A DNA stretch of 64,000 nucleotides from Aeromicrobium piscarium. Lineage in GTDB: Bacteria > Actinomycetota > Actinomycetes > Propionibacteriales > Nocardioidaceae. Under the pieces are notes generated by a model that was not told the origin of the DNA, did not search any database, and saw nothing but the letters and a program-made list of their open reading frames with translations. The translations under genes and the position numbers were made by a program. Positions 26,651-35,528 of this stretch are shown here, piece after piece (the stretch's first letter is position 1; each line of letters begins with the position of its first letter). The stretch covers positions 1 to 64,000 of the forward strand of contig NZ_VLNT01000016.1 in assembly GCF_007421815.1 (NCBI RefSeq), in the 5' to 3' direction.

Positions 26651-27694
26651 ATGGCAGAACCGATGGCTCGACGGACATGGGTGCGTCGGCGCGGCTGGCT
26701 TCTCGTCCTCGTCAGCGTCATGCTCGGGGCGGCCGCCCTCGGCGCGCGTTACGTTCCCCAGTTCTTGGACCGCCGCGAGGTGAGCGCGACGGTGTCCGGG
26801 GCTGCCGAGGTGGTCGAGGCGCTCCCCGGAGTCACCTCGGCCGAGGCGACGGTCGATCACCGCATCCGCAGCCACCGCCAGGAACGCCGCGAGCGACTCA
26901 CCGGCGCCGTCAGACCGCGCGGCGAGGTCACCGTCGACATCGTCCTGGCCTCGGACATCGTCCCTGAGCAGCTCGCCGAGGTGCTGCGGCATGTGCGTTC
27001 CGAGCTCGCCGACTCCGCGCTCGAGCGTCACGCGGTCTCGATGGAGTACACCCAACTCGGCAGCGAGCGGCGGATCTTCGATGGTTGGGGAGTGGCCGAA
27101 CCCGTGGTCTCCCGCCCGGCCGAGCAGCTCGACCGGATTGCGGCCTATGCGCTCGGCCTGCCCGACGGCGCGTGGTTCGATCTCGATCCGGCCACCTTCG
27201 AGCAGGGGCAGTTCACCGACGCAGGGCCGCCGTTGTTCCGCGAGCTCCTCGGACGGGAGGTTCACGGTGGTTTCACCGTCGGGGCGCGCCTCGGCTCCGC
27301 GACCGCCGGCGAGGCACTCGACGAGGCGGTTCGTCTGACGAGCGATGCCGCAGACGTCCTCGACGGTCCGACCGCTCTGCATCTGCTCGGCCCGAACGAC
27401 ATGATCGTACGTACGGCGACGGAGCCGGAGGGACTCGACCAGGCATGGCACGAGATCGCGGTGCGTGCACATCAGCTCGCCGATGCCGATGAGCTGAGCC
27501 TGTCATTCGAGGCCGCACGGGAATGGCCGATCGGCGGGGACGCCCTCGAGGGCACGACGACGGTGACCCTCACACTGGAGGGCGCCGGAAGCTGCGCGGA
27601 CGACGATGCCTATCGGTCGTTGAGCCGCGACGCGACGCGGATCCTCGATGAGCAGTCGATCCAGCACGCTGTCGACATCGTCGGTTGCCCGTAG
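26651..27694 (+). CDS. Hypothetical membrane-anchored protein
   Basis: This 347-residue protein of no recognised family has Arg-rich residues 7-14 and one hydrophobic segment at about 15-33 (WLLVLVSVMLGAAALGA), which suggest an N-terminal anchor with the rest outside. The exterior part is acidic, with repeated beta-alpha-like stretches (VSGAAEVVEALPGVTSAEATVDHR, in two parts; VTVDIVLASDIVPEQLAEVLRHV). These resemble the alternating pattern of small ferredoxin-like or BON-like modules without a convincing match. It ends GCP with two Cys in the last third (SCADDD, VGCP). It stands alone after the terminator and ends 3 bp before the convergent DUF4186 stop. Confidence 0.65.
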   Translation: MAEPMARRTWVRRRGWLLVLVSVMLGAAALGARYVPQFLDRREVSATVSGAAEVVEALPGVTSAEATVDHRIRSHRQERRERLTGAVRPRGEVTVDIVLASDIVPEQLAEVLRHVRSELADSALERHAVSMEYTQLGSERRIFDGWGVAEPVVSRPAEQLDRIAAYALGLPDGAWFDLDPATFEQGQFTDAGPPLFRELLGREVHGGFTVGARLGSATAGEALDEAVRLTSDAADVLDGPTALHLLGPNDMIVRTATEPEGLDQAWHEIAVRAHQLADADELSLSFEAAREWPIGGDALEGTTTVTLTLEGAGSCADDDAYRSLSRDATRILDEQSIQHAVDIVGCP

Positions 27695-27697
27695 ACG

Positions 27698-28072
27698 TCA
27701 GGGCGGCGGTTCGCCGGGAGCGTACTGACCGGAGATCCACCGGCAGATCGCCTCGACGACGTAGTCCCTCTCCGCCTCGTCGAGGGCGCGGCCGGCGGGG
27801 ATGCCGTGCCAACGGGCCAGGCAGGTGCGGCAGCAGGTCGCGGTCGCGTGCTGTGCCACGAACACCGGATGTCCGCGATACGGCGTCTGGCGCCCGTCGT
27901 TGCGCGGCTCGGCCGGGGCCAGCCGACGATCGATCAGATCCCGGGCGTGCCGGCGGACGGTGGCGATCCCGCGTAGGTCGACGACGGCCCGGTCCCGGCC
28001 GTACAACCGGAATCGTGCGCGGAACCGCTGTCGGCCGATCCGGTGCAGGCGGGCGTCCAGCTCGTCGGTCAC
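27698..28072 (-). CDS. DUF4186 family protein
   Basis: This 124-residue conserved protein of unknown function matches the DUF4186 pattern: LHRIGRQRFRARFRL near the N-terminus, LAPAEPRNDGRQTPYRGHP, and VFVAQHATATCCRTCLARWHGI in mid-protein. The Cys pair plus Cys and His residues could bind a metal. The GTG start overlaps the TGA of the upstream DksA-like gene (GTGA, 28069-28072), so the two are made together. Confidence 0.85.
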   Translation of the reverse strand: MTDELDARLHRIGRQRFRARFRLYGRDRAVVDLRGIATVRRHARDLIDRRLAPAEPRNDGRQTPYRGHPVFVAQHATATCCRTCLARWHGIPAGRALDEAERDYVVEAICRWISGQYAPGEPPP

Positions 28073-28461
28073 CGAGCAGCCCGTGTCGCGCAGCCGATGC
28101 ACCGGCGCGCGGCCGGCTGGGCCAGTAACCGCTCGTGGGCGATGGGCTCGCCGCAGTCCTCGCATCGCCCGTACCTGCCCTCGGTGATCCGCGTCAGAGC
28201 GGCGTCGACATCGTTCAGGTGAGTGGTGGCAGACGCAAGCAGAGCGCTTGCCTGCGAACGCTCGAAGGCGATCGTGGAGCCCTCGGGATCGTGCTCGTCG
28301 TCGTTGGCGCCGAGTTGCGTCGTCTCGACGATCGAGGTGACATCGCGTCCGAGCGCGGCCATCCTGCGCACGGTGCGCTCGCGGTCGGCGGCGAGCAGTC
28401 GCTCCAGCTCGGCAAGGTCCGCGGGGGAGGACGCCGGGTCATTCTCATTCGCCGGTGTCAT
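28069..28461 (-). CDS. TraR/DksA-family zinc-finger protein
   Basis: This 130-residue protein has an N-terminal helical coiled segment and a C-terminal C4 zinc finger (YGRCEDCGEPIAHERL then RCIGCATRAA). DksA/TraR proteins bind the RNA polymerase secondary channel and modulate initiation; short actinobacterial relatives (RbpA-independent, often called DksA-like) are less well understood. ATG 28461 is the only reasonable start. It is coupled to DUF4186 downstream. Confidence 0.87.
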   Translation of the reverse strand: MTPANENDPASSPADLAELERLLAADRERTVRRMAALGRDVTSIVETTQLGANDDEHDPEGSTIAFERSQASALLASATTHLNDVDAALTRITEGRYGRCEDCGEPIAHERLLAQPAARRCIGCATRAAR

Positions 28462-28529
28462 CGGTCTCGCCTCCTGACGGGATCGTCGATATCGGTCCGT
28501 GCGTCGGCGCCCGGGTGGCGCGTGGAGAC

Positions 28530-28643
28530 CGATGATGATGCGTAAGGGTCGTCATGGCGACCTGAAAGCATCGATTCTAGTCCGGGGCCCCACCGATGAT
28601 GATGCGTTACGGCCGCTATAGCCGCCGTAACGCATCATCATCG
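28530..28643. repeat. Hairpin plus third copy of its arm, intergenic
   Basis: Perfect 20-bp arms at 28594-28613 and 28624-28643 (cgatgatgatgcgttacggc and complement) with a 10-nt loop. A diverged third copy of the left arm, cgatgatgatgcgtaag, lies at 28530-28546. It probably terminates the minus-strand ABC operon, whose last stop is at 28682. The adjoining cccggc...gccggg at about 28647-28668 may help. Confidence 0.7.
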
Positions 28644-28681
28644 ATCCCCGGCGCCCATCAGTGCCGGGCGTTTCCCAGGGC

Positions 28682-29506
28682 TCAGATCGTGCGGCGGACC
28701 TTGCGGACGCCGATGACCAGGCCGACCGCGCAGGTCGCGATCGCGGCGAGGAGTCCTTGGAGCACGTCGGCGTGCCAGAGCGTACCGGTGAAGAGCATCC
28801 GCTCCGCGTCCACGATGTAGGTCAGCGGATTCGCCTTCGAGACGATCTGCATCCACGTCGGTCCGGTGTCGAGGGGGAGCATCATCCCGCCGAGCAGCAG
28901 CAGCGGGAAGATGACCGACTGCTGGACGCCCCAGAACAGCCACTCGCGGTCCTTGGACAGCAATCCCAGCGTGTACGACAGTGAGCCGAGGCCGATGCCG
29001 AAGATGCCGAGGATCACGAGGCCGACGAGCACGTGTCCGGGATAGAAGGTCAGGCCGAAGGGGATCGCGACCAGCGTGATCACGAGGGCCTGCACGACCA
29101 GTGGGGCGAACTCCTTCAGCGCACGGCCGACGAGGATCGAGGCGCGGCCGATCGGCGTCGCGAGGATGCGTTCGTAGGCCCCGGTCATCAGCTCGTAGAG
29201 CAGGTTGCTGCCCACCATGCCGGTACCGAAGACGGCGATCATCACCAGGATTCCGGGCAGAAACCATTGCAGGGCGGATGAGCCGTCGATCCCTGAGCCA
29301 CCGATCAGGCCGTCGAGCAATGGGCCGAAGAATGCCAGGAACATCAGCGGCTGGAGGAGGGAGAAGATCAGCGAGAAGGGGTCGCGTAGGAGGAGCAGGA
29401 TCTCCCGGGTGAAGACCGCGCCGGTGTCGTGGGCGAAGGTGCCCACCGGCGAGCGCTGGGGAAGTGGCGTCGCGAGCGAGGGCATGGGTGTATCGGTGGT
29501 GGTCAT
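28682..29506 (-). CDS. ABC-2 type multidrug exporter, permease subunit
   Basis: This 274-residue membrane subunit of a DrrB-type exporter has six hydrophobic segments. The ABC-2 signature lies around MTGAYERILATPIGRASILVGRAL (in two parts) after helix 2. It pairs with the ATPase encoded immediately upstream (start ATG 29506 overlaps its TGA, ATGA 29503-29506). The divergent TetR gene at 30576 is the likely regulator. Substrate unknown; relatives export daunorubicin-like drugs or lipids. Confidence 0.91.
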   Translation of the reverse strand: MTTTDTPMPSLATPLPQRSPVGTFAHDTGAVFTREILLLLRDPFSLIFSLLQPLMFLAFFGPLLDGLIGGSGIDGSSALQWFLPGILVMIAVFGTGMVGSNLLYELMTGAYERILATPIGRASILVGRALKEFAPLVVQALVITLVAIPFGLTFYPGHVLVGLVILGIFGIGLGSLSYTLGLLSKDREWLFWGVQQSVIFPLLLLGGMMLPLDTGPTWMQIVSKANPLTYIVDAERMLFTGTLWHADVLQGLLAAIATCAVGLVIGVRKVRRTI

Positions 29507-30474
29507 GCTGCGTCCTCTCGAAGGCTACGACCGGTGAGGTTCAGGAAGACATCGTCGAGGCTGGCCTGTCTCACATCAGCCGACGCCACGGTGAGACCGG
29601 ACGCCTCGAGTGCCCGGAGTGCCGGCGGGACCAGGTCGGGCCCGTTCGCCGAGCGCAGGCGCAATCGCACCGATCCATCGGGCCGAGCGGTGTGCTCGCT
29701 CGACGCGGCCAGTGCCGGGATCGCCGAAAGGGCGCGCTCTGCGATATCCCCGCCCTCGCCGGTGAGCTCGAGGGTGACCACGTCGTCGGCGTATTCGCGT
29801 TTCAGCGCCGCGGGTGTGGCATCGGCGATCACCGTGCCGTGATCGATCAGGACGATCCTCTCGGCCATCGAGTCGGCCTCGTCGAGGTAGTGGGTCGTCA
29901 GCAGCATCGTCATGCCGGTCTCCTCGCGGAGTCGCAGGATGTGCTCCCACAGATTGGCGCGGGCGTGCGGATCGAGGCCCGTCGTCGGCTCGTCCAGGAA
30001 GAGCAGTCCCGGACGGTTCATGAGCCCCATCGCGACGTCGAGGCGTCGTCGCTGCCCGCCCGATAGCGACACGACCGAGCGTTTCTCGAGTCCGGTGAGC
30101 TCCAGTGCCGCCAGCAGCTCGGCGGCGCGTGTCTGCGTGGTCGCACGTGGGACCGAGTAGAAGCGTCCCTGATTGTGCAGCTCGTCGAGGACTCGGTAGG
30201 AGTGTCCGGCCGCATTGCCCTGGCCGATGTAGCCGATGCGGGCGCGTACCTCGCTCGGATGGGTGCGGATGTCGTAGCCGGCGACCGTGGCGGTGCCGGC
30301 GGTCGGGTGGAGCAGGGAGGTGAGCATGCGGAGGGTGGTGGACTTGCCGGCCCCGTTGGGACCGAGGAAGGCCACCAGCTCTCCGTCGCCGACCTCGAGA
30401 TCGATGCCCTTGACGGCTTCGACGGTCTCTTTCTTGCGGGTGAAGGTCTTGGTGAGGCCGCGGGCCTGCACCAT
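29503..30474 (-). CDS. ABC-2 type multidrug exporter, ATP-binding subunit
   Basis: This 323-residue DrrA-type ATPase has Walker A GPNGAGKST, Q-loop IGYIGQGNAAG, signature LSGGQRRRLDVAMG, and Walker B LLFLDEPTTGLDP. The H-loop is LLTTHYLDEAD, followed by the C-terminal DUF4162-like region typical of the family. Start ATG 30474 (MVQARGLTKTF) is chosen; the longer frame would run through the operator. It is the first gene of the exporter operon, with TetR operators immediately upstream. Confidence 0.93.
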   Translation of the reverse strand: MVQARGLTKTFTRKKETVEAVKGIDLEVGDGELVAFLGPNGAGKSTTLRMLTSLLHPTAGTATVAGYDIRTHPSEVRARIGYIGQGNAAGHSYRVLDELHNQGRFYSVPRATTQTRAAELLAALELTGLEKRSVVSLSGGQRRRLDVAMGLMNRPGLLFLDEPTTGLDPHARANLWEHILRLREETGMTMLLTTHYLDEADSMAERIVLIDHGTVIADATPAALKREYADDVVTLELTGEGGDIAERALSAIPALAASSEHTARPDGSVRLRLRSANGPDLVPPALRALEASGLTVASADVRQASLDDVFLNLTGRSLREDAA

Positions 30475-30483
30475 CGGAGTTAT

Positions 30484-30531
30484 CGTACGGCGTACTGAAT
30501 GTGCCATGGGGATAATGGTACGGCGTACGAT
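30484..30531. promoter_or_regulatory. Paired TetR operators between exporter and tetR
   Basis: Two near-palindromes contain GTACGGCGTAC, centred at about 30490 and 30523, spaced about 33 bp. They lie 10 bp from the ATPase start and 45 bp from the tetR start, so a repressor bound here would block both divergent promoters. Confidence 0.7.
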
Positions 30532-30575
30532 AAAGGCATGCAAGTGCCGGGTGAGATGCTGGTGGGGTGGACCCG

Positions 30576-31415
30576 ATGAGTGACGAGAGCGCGGCCGTTG
30601 AGCAAGCGAGACGGCGCATCGCCGCGCTCTGGGGCCAGGCCCCGGCCCCGACACGGGGTCGCCCCGCGCGGATCACGAGGGACGAGGTGATCGAGGCGGG
30701 GATCGCCCTGGCCGACGCCGAGGGGCTCGATGCCGTCTCCATGCGCTCGGTGGCACGGAGGCTCGAGGTCGGCGCCATGACGCTCTACTCCCATGTCGAC
30801 GGCCGCCGCGAGCTGCTCGACGCGATGGTCGACCGCGCCTATGCCGATTTCACGATCCCCGATCCGGATCTGCCATGGCGTGCCGGACTGGAGCGCTACG
30901 CCCGAGAGATGTGGGCGCACCGTCGTCGTCATCCCTGGCTGGCGGATGTGAACGCCTGGCGGCTGCCGCTGGGACCGCACGTGTTCGATGTCGAGGAGGC
31001 GGGCTACCGCACGCTGGTGGACACCGGCCTCAGCGCGCGACGGGTCGCCGAGATCGTGGGCGTCGTCCAGAACTTCGTGCTCGGCTTCGCGCGTTCCGTG
31101 GCCGCCGAGGAGGCCGAGGCCCGCGACGAAGGTATCGACTACGAGACCTACTGGCGATCTACCTCGGACTTCTGGGAGCACTACTTCGACCCTGAGCGGT
31201 ACCCGAGCATGACCCGGCTCTGGTCCTCCGGCGCCTTCGACGAGGATCAGGGCCCCTTCGACGTGCCGCTCAGCGGTCTCCTGGACACCATCGAGGTGCT
31301 CATCGAGCGGGCCCAGGCCGAGGGCGCGTCACCGATCCCCAGCTATGAGGACTGCATGGCGCGCTACGACGAGGAGGTCGCGCGTCAGATCGAGGAGTTC
31401 GAGGGCAAGGCGTGA
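30576..31415 (+). CDS. TetR-family repressor of the ABC exporter
   Basis: This 279-residue regulator has a TetR HTH at about residues 40-85 (GRPARITRDEVIEAGIALA; MRSVARRLEVGAMTLYSHV) and a TetR_C-like ligand domain (WRAGLERYAREMWAHRRRHPW). It is divergent from the DrrAB-type exporter with twin palindromes between them, so autorepression and drug-induced release are likely. ATG 30576 follows a G-rich site (GGTGGGG); GTG 30567 is an alternative. Confidence 0.88.
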   Translation: MSDESAAVEQARRRIAALWGQAPAPTRGRPARITRDEVIEAGIALADAEGLDAVSMRSVARRLEVGAMTLYSHVDGRRELLDAMVDRAYADFTIPDPDLPWRAGLERYAREMWAHRRRHPWLADVNAWRLPLGPHVFDVEEAGYRTLVDTGLSARRVAEIVGVVQNFVLGFARSVAAEEAEARDEGIDYETYWRSTSDFWEHYFDPERYPSMTRLWSSGAFDEDQGPFDVPLSGLLDTIEVLIERAQAEGASPIPSYEDCMARYDEEVARQIEEFEGKA

Positions 31416-31425
31416 TGGCGTGACA

Positions 31426-32070
31426 TCAGCCGGTGGCGCGCTGCACGAGGGATCGGAGGCGGGACATCATCCGCCATGTCATCACGGCGCTCACGAGGCT
31501 GACGATCTCGCCGCCGAGCCGGTCGCTGCGACGGCTCGCGGAGTACCGCTCACGCAGGTGAAGCCGGGTGAGGGGACGCCCGCCGGGCCCTCGTGACGAC
31601 GAGAGGCAGAAGGCCCAGGTCATGTCGACGTCTGCATGGCCCGGGGCATCCCCACCTTGTGAGGTCACGACGAGATGGTGACCCGGCTCGACGGAAGCGA
31701 CTCTCAGCGCCACCTGCGGATGCAAGCGGAAGGGATCGCCGACGTGGAGCTCCTGCCACTCATCGTGCACCCGGTCGGCGCCGACGATGCGACAGCCGAC
31801 CAGGTTCTCCAGCAGTTCGAAGGAGTAGAAGCCAGCTTTGTCCTGTCCGAGCTGGGCGATCCAGGGCCACACGTCCTCGGGAGCAGCCTCGATAGTGCAG
31901 GCGCGGTCGGCCTGCACGATCGGGCCGGCAAGGAGTTGGTCGCCGGGACGTGAAGCGGTGGCCTCATCGAGACTGGCTCCGAGCCGTCGGTGCCGGCCCC
32001 GGGCCACGATGGCTCCAACGGCCGTGATGGCGGCTCCGGCGACCAACGCTCGTGGACCAGGACCCTTCAT
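31426..32070 (-). CDS. SRPBCC-like protein with N-terminal membrane segment
   Basis: This 214-residue protein has a short hydrophobic N-terminus (RALVAGAAITAVGAIVA). A START/SRPBCC-like domain follows, with VQADRACTIEAAPEDVWPWIAQLGQDKAGFYSF (in two parts) and GCRIVGADRVHDEWQ, a pattern common in conserved actinobacterial SRPBCC proteins that bind hydrophobic ligands. Function unknown. It follows the DUF488 gene with 1 bp between them, so it ends the udgB-DUF488-SRPBCC operon. Confidence 0.78.
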   Translation of the reverse strand: MKGPGPRALVAGAAITAVGAIVARGRHRRLGASLDEATASRPGDQLLAGPIVQADRACTIEAAPEDVWPWIAQLGQDKAGFYSFELLENLVGCRIVGADRVHDEWQELHVGDPFRLHPQVALRVASVEPGHHLVVTSQGGDAPGHADVDMTWAFCLSSSRGPGGRPLTRLHLRERYSASRRSDRLGGEIVSLVSAVMTWRMMSRLRSLVQRATG

Positions 32071-32071
32071 C

Positions 32072-32419
32072 TCATTCCTCCCTCAGCAGCTGCCGGAGCA
32101 CAGCGGCGTGGCTGATCTCGACGCTCTTCGTCGCGGTCAGCAGAGTGAGGGAGCCGGCGTCGGCATAGCGACGCAGCTCGTCGAGGGCCTCGGGATGGTC
32201 GCCCAGCTCGTCGCGGTAGCGCTCGGCGAACTCCTCGAAGCGATCCGGATCGTGTCGGTACCACCGGCGCAGCTCGGTCGAAGGAGCCGCGCCCTTGCAC
32301 CATGAGTCGAGCTGCGCGCGCTCCTTGCTGATGCCGCGTGGCCAGAGCCGGTCGACGAGGACACGGGCTCCGTCCGTGGACTCGGGATCCTCGTAGATCC
32401 GACGGATCCGCACCGTCAT
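32072..32419 (-). CDS. DUF488 family protein
   Basis: This 115-residue protein has the YeaO-like DUF488 pattern: RIRRIYEDPESTDGARVLVDRLWPRG (in two parts), LRRWYRHDPDRFEEFAERYRDEL (in two parts), and LTLLTATKSVEISHA. Function unknown, though members are often near stress and repair genes. Its ATG overlaps the udgB TGA (ATGA 32416-32419), so it is translationally coupled to the glycosylase. Confidence 0.88.
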   Translation of the reverse strand: MTVRIRRIYEDPESTDGARVLVDRLWPRGISKERAQLDSWCKGAAPSTELRRWYRHDPDRFEEFAERYRDELGDHPEALDELRRYADAGSLTLLTATKSVEISHAAVLRQLLREE

Positions 32420-33168
32420 GAGGACTCGCTGGTCAATCCGGCCAACCTGCGGGCGTGGGTGAGGACGTCCTCGAGCATCGCCGGCGTCAGACGTCCGGTG
32501 AAGGTGTTCTGCTGGCTGACGTGGAAACATCCCAGCACCGTCAGGGTGCGTCCGTCGGGATGGACGAGTTCCACTACGGCGCCGTGCCCGAAGCGCGGTC
32601 GTGGCCGCGGCACCTGCCAGCCGGCCTGGCTGAGGACGCCGAACAGCGCCTGCCAGCCGAAGCCGCCGAGCACCACCGCGACCTCGAGGGTGGAGGCCAG
32701 CAGCTCGAGCTCGCGAGTGAGGAACGGCGCGCAGGCGTGCCGTTCGGCCGGTGTCGGCTTGTTGTCCGGAGGTGCGCAGTGCACCGGAGACGTCACCCGC
32801 GCGTCGATCAGTCGTAGCCCGTCGCCGGCGCTCACGGCATGTGGCTGACTGGCGAGCCCCACGGCATGCATGGCGGCGAACAACACGTCGCCGCTGCGAT
32901 CGCCGGTGAACATCCTCCCGGTGCGGTTCGCGCCATGGGCGGCCGGTGCCAGACCGACGATGAGGATCGAGGCATCGGACGGGCCGAAGCCGGGCACGGG
33001 TCGCCCCCAGTACTCCTGGTCGCGGAAGGCCGCACGCTTCTCACGGGCCACCTTCTCCCGCCAGGCCACGAGGCGCGGACAAGTGCGGCAGGAGGTGATC
33101 AGCGCCGCGAGACCGTCGATATCGGTGACGCAGTCGGCCCGGTCGGGCGCGGTCGTGGGATCGGCCAT
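32416..33168 (-). CDS. udgB: Type-5 uracil-DNA glycosylase (UdgB)
   Basis: This 250-residue Fe-S uracil-DNA glycosylase of base-excision repair has motif GLAPAAHGANRTGRMFTGD with an Ala-rich, acid-poor active site that marks family 5 against family 4. Iron-sulfur cysteines are in SCRTCPRL and VHCAPPDNKP...ERHAC. The C-terminal motif is FHVSQQNTFTGRL. Start ATG 33168 (MADPTTAPD) is chosen. It is the first gene of a three-gene operon. Family-5 enzymes also act on hypoxanthine and other deaminated bases. Confidence 0.92.
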   Translation of the reverse strand: MADPTTAPDRADCVTDIDGLAALITSCRTCPRLVAWREKVAREKRAAFRDQEYWGRPVPGFGPSDASILIVGLAPAAHGANRTGRMFTGDRSGDVLFAAMHAVGLASQPHAVSAGDGLRLIDARVTSPVHCAPPDNKPTPAERHACAPFLTRELELLASTLEVAVVLGGFGWQALFGVLSQAGWQVPRPRPRFGHGAVVELVHPDGRTLTVLGCFHVSQQNTFTGRLTPAMLEDVLTHARRLAGLTSESS

Positions 33169-33214
33169 CCCCCTCACTGTAGGACCACGTCGCCCTTCCG
33201 GCACGGCCTCAGCC

Positions 33215-34151
33215 TCACAGCTCGGGCGGAGGGGACACGGGGATGACTTCGCCGGTGGCGAGACCGTCGTCATCGAGGAGATGCCCGAGGTGCTTGTGGA
33301 TGCGCATGACCACCGAGCGATCGTCGATATGAGCACCGGGGACCGCCCGTTCGAGCGCGGCCTCGAAGCCGTGGATGGACGCCAGGTCGCGCAGCCATAC
33401 GGCCAGCACGAGGTTGTAGCGTCCGGCAGTCAGCGCGGCGAGCCGCACCTCCGGGACGGTCGTGAGCGCGGCGCGCAAACGCGGGACCGCGCTCGACGGC
33501 ACCTGGACGAAGTACCAGGTGTAGACCGGCCAGTCCGAGACCCGCCGCGAGATGTCCGTGCGCATCCGTAGCCGGCCGCCCTGGCGCAGCACCGCGATCG
33601 TGTCGCTCACGCGCTGCGCCGGGACGTCCCACCGCCGAGCGATCTCGGTGGGGGTGGCGCGCCCGTCGAGGGAGAGCTCGTGGCGCACGACGTCGACGAG
33701 GTGCGGTGGCAGCGTCTTCGGAGCGCGCGGGCGCGGCTTGGCCGGGCCGGGGATGGCTGCGGCCTCGGCGGGGGAGAGCTCGCGGAGCCGCCAGGTGCCG
33801 CCCTCGATGAAGATGTCGACCACGATGTGGGTGCGCACCGCCCGCACCCCCGTGGTCTGCGTCAGCCGGTCGACGATGAAGCGCGACAACTGGTCGGCCG
33901 ACCCTGCGTTGACGGTCAGGAGCAGATCACGGCCTCCCGCGGTCCGCTCGATCGTGATGATCGCGTGATCGCGAGCGAGCTCGTCCGCGACGGCGGTCAG
34001 TCGGCTCGGCTCGCAGTCCACGTCGATGAGGGCGAAGCCATCGAGACCGCGGGTACCGGACACGCCGGTGATCCGAGAACGAGGCCCGCGAGTCGATCTG
34101 CAGCGCATGCACGAGGCGCAGATCGGCGGGATCGAGCGTGGAAACGTGCAT
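33215..34151 (-). pseudogene. Lrp/AsnC-family regulator with a deletion and frameshift in its first HTH
   Basis: From ATG 34151 the frame gives a normal AsnC start (LDPADLRLVHALQIDSRASFS) but then becomes unrelated. From about 34070 the neighbouring frame resumes family sequence (RGLDGFALIDVDCEPSRL...) and continues to 33215. It includes an RAM/effector domain, a second HTH (TPTEIARRWDVPAQRVSDTIA) and a second RAM domain. The recognition part of the first HTH is missing and the frame shifts by one, consistent with an out-of-frame deletion of several tens of bases. It is divergent from the M20 operon it presumably controlled. A TATGCT box lies 7 nt before the ATG. Confidence 0.75.
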
Positions 34152-34250
34152 CAAACCGAGCATATCGCCGGTTTTCATGCAATGTCACCGGGTGGAAACC
34201 TCCTCCCGCGCACCATCGTTCCCGTACGTCATCCCTGTGTGAGGAGTCAC

Positions 34251-35528
34251 ATGTCATCGCCGACCGAACCCGCGACCACCGTCACGACCACGTTGAAGGG
34301 CCGCGTGGCCGAGGAGCTCGCCGCACGACGCGAGCAGCTCCTGGCGCTCAGCCACGCCATCCACGCCGATCCCGAGCTCTCATGGCAGGAACACCGTGCC
34401 GCCGCCCGGGTCGCCGACATCCTGCGGGAGGCCGGGTTCGCCGTCGAGGTCGGTGCCTACGGTGTCGAGACCGCGGTCGAGGCGGTGATCGGCGACGGTG
34501 ACCTCTCGGTCGTCATCTGCGCCGAGTACGACGCCCTCCCCGGGGTCGGACACGCCTGCGGCCACAATGTCATCGCGAGCGCCGGCGTCGGCGCGGCCCT
34601 CGCCCTCGCTCTGGTGGCGGAGGAGGCCGGCCTGCGGGTCACCCTGCTCGGAACGCCCGCCGAGGAGCACGGTGGCGGCAAGGTCTCGCTGCTGCAGGCG
34701 GGCGCGTGGGAGCGCGCGGACTTCTCGATGATGGTCCACGGGATGACTGGTCCGGATCGTGGCGCGGCCAGCTTCCGCTCGACCGCCGTCGACCGCTTCG
34801 AGGTCGAGTTCACCGGCGTGGCCGCCCACGCCGCCGGAGCGCCGGAGCACGCGGTGAACGCCGGTGCGGCCGCCTCCCTCGCCATCACGGCCATCGCGAT
34901 GCTGCGCCAGCACATCGTGTCGACATCGAACCTGAATGCCTTCATCTCCTTCGGCGGCGAGGCCACCAATGTCATCGCCGACCGTGCCGTCCTCCAGGTC
35001 GAGGTCCGCGCCGCCGAGCTCGACGAGTGGGCCGAGCTGAAGCGACGTGCGCTGGCCTGCTTCGAGGGCGCGGCGATCGCCACCGGCTGCTCCTGGAGCC
35101 ACCGGCCGACCGAGCATGCCTACGCACCGATGCGACCCGACGAGACGCTCGCCGGGTTGTGGGACGCCAACCTCGAAGCACGCGGACGGACCATCGTCCA
35201 CGAGGAGGGTATCGGCGGCGGATCCACGGACATGGGCAATGTGTCCTGGGTCGTGCCGACGATCCACCCCGTCATCTCCTTCATCGGGGAGGAGACGGTG
35301 CCGCATCATCCTGACTTCGCGGCCTCCGCCGTCACCCCCGCGGCCGATGACGCCGTCATGGACGGCGCGGCGGCCCTCGCCTGGACGACCCTCGACATCG
35401 CCCTCGACCCGGTCGTGCGCGAGGACTTCCGCCAGCGCACCGCGCAGCGTCCCGCGGGTGTGACCACCCAGCCGCTTCCCGGTGCTCCCGCCACCCTCAC
35501 CCATGCCGACATGGAGGCCCTGCGATGA
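34251..35528 (+). CDS. M20-family amidohydrolase
   Basis: This 425-residue metallopeptidase/amidohydrolase is of the M20D type, like AbgB and N-acyl-amino-acid hydrolases. Metal-binding and active-site motifs are CAEYDALPGVGHACGHN, GTPAEEHGGGK, GVAAHAAGAPEHAVNAG and GGGSTDMGNVSW, followed by a late HP motif. It probably cleaves an amide-linked amino acid such as aminobenzoyl-glutamate or N-acyl amino acid. GAGGAG lies 5 nt before ATG 34251. It is coupled to the DUF3100 gene (ATGA 35525-35528). Confidence 0.9.
   Translation: MSSPTEPATTVTTTLKGRVAEELAARREQLLALSHAIHADPELSWQEHRAAARVADILREAGFAVEVGAYGVETAVEAVIGDGDLSVVICAEYDALPGVGHACGHNVIASAGVGAALALALVAEEAGLRVTLLGTPAEEHGGGKVSLLQAGAWERADFSMMVHGMTGPDRGAASFRSTAVDRFEVEFTGVAAHAAGAPEHAVNAGAAASLAITAIAMLRQHIVSTSNLNAFISFGGEATNVIADRAVLQVEVRAAELDEWAELKRRALACFEGAAIATGCSWSHRPTEHAYAPMRPDETLAGLWDANLEARGRTIVHEEGIGGGSTDMGNVSWVVPTIHPVISFIGEETVPHHPDFAASAVTPAADDAVMDGAAALAWTTLDIALDPVVREDFRQRTAQRPAGVTTQPLPGAPATLTHADMEALR

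Noticed and set aside
23804..27472. A 1222-codon open frame on the minus strand
   Set aside because: It lies wholly antisense to the acyl-CoA ligase, crotonase, Ccr-like and membrane-protein genes, which all have family motifs. Its translation is Arg/Gly/His-rich with no domain, an artefact of high GC content.
28530..28643. Possible CRISPR-like repeat (gatgatgatgcgt, three copies)
   Set aside because: Copies are unevenly spaced and in opposite orientation, forming a hairpin. There are no regular spacers and no cas genes.
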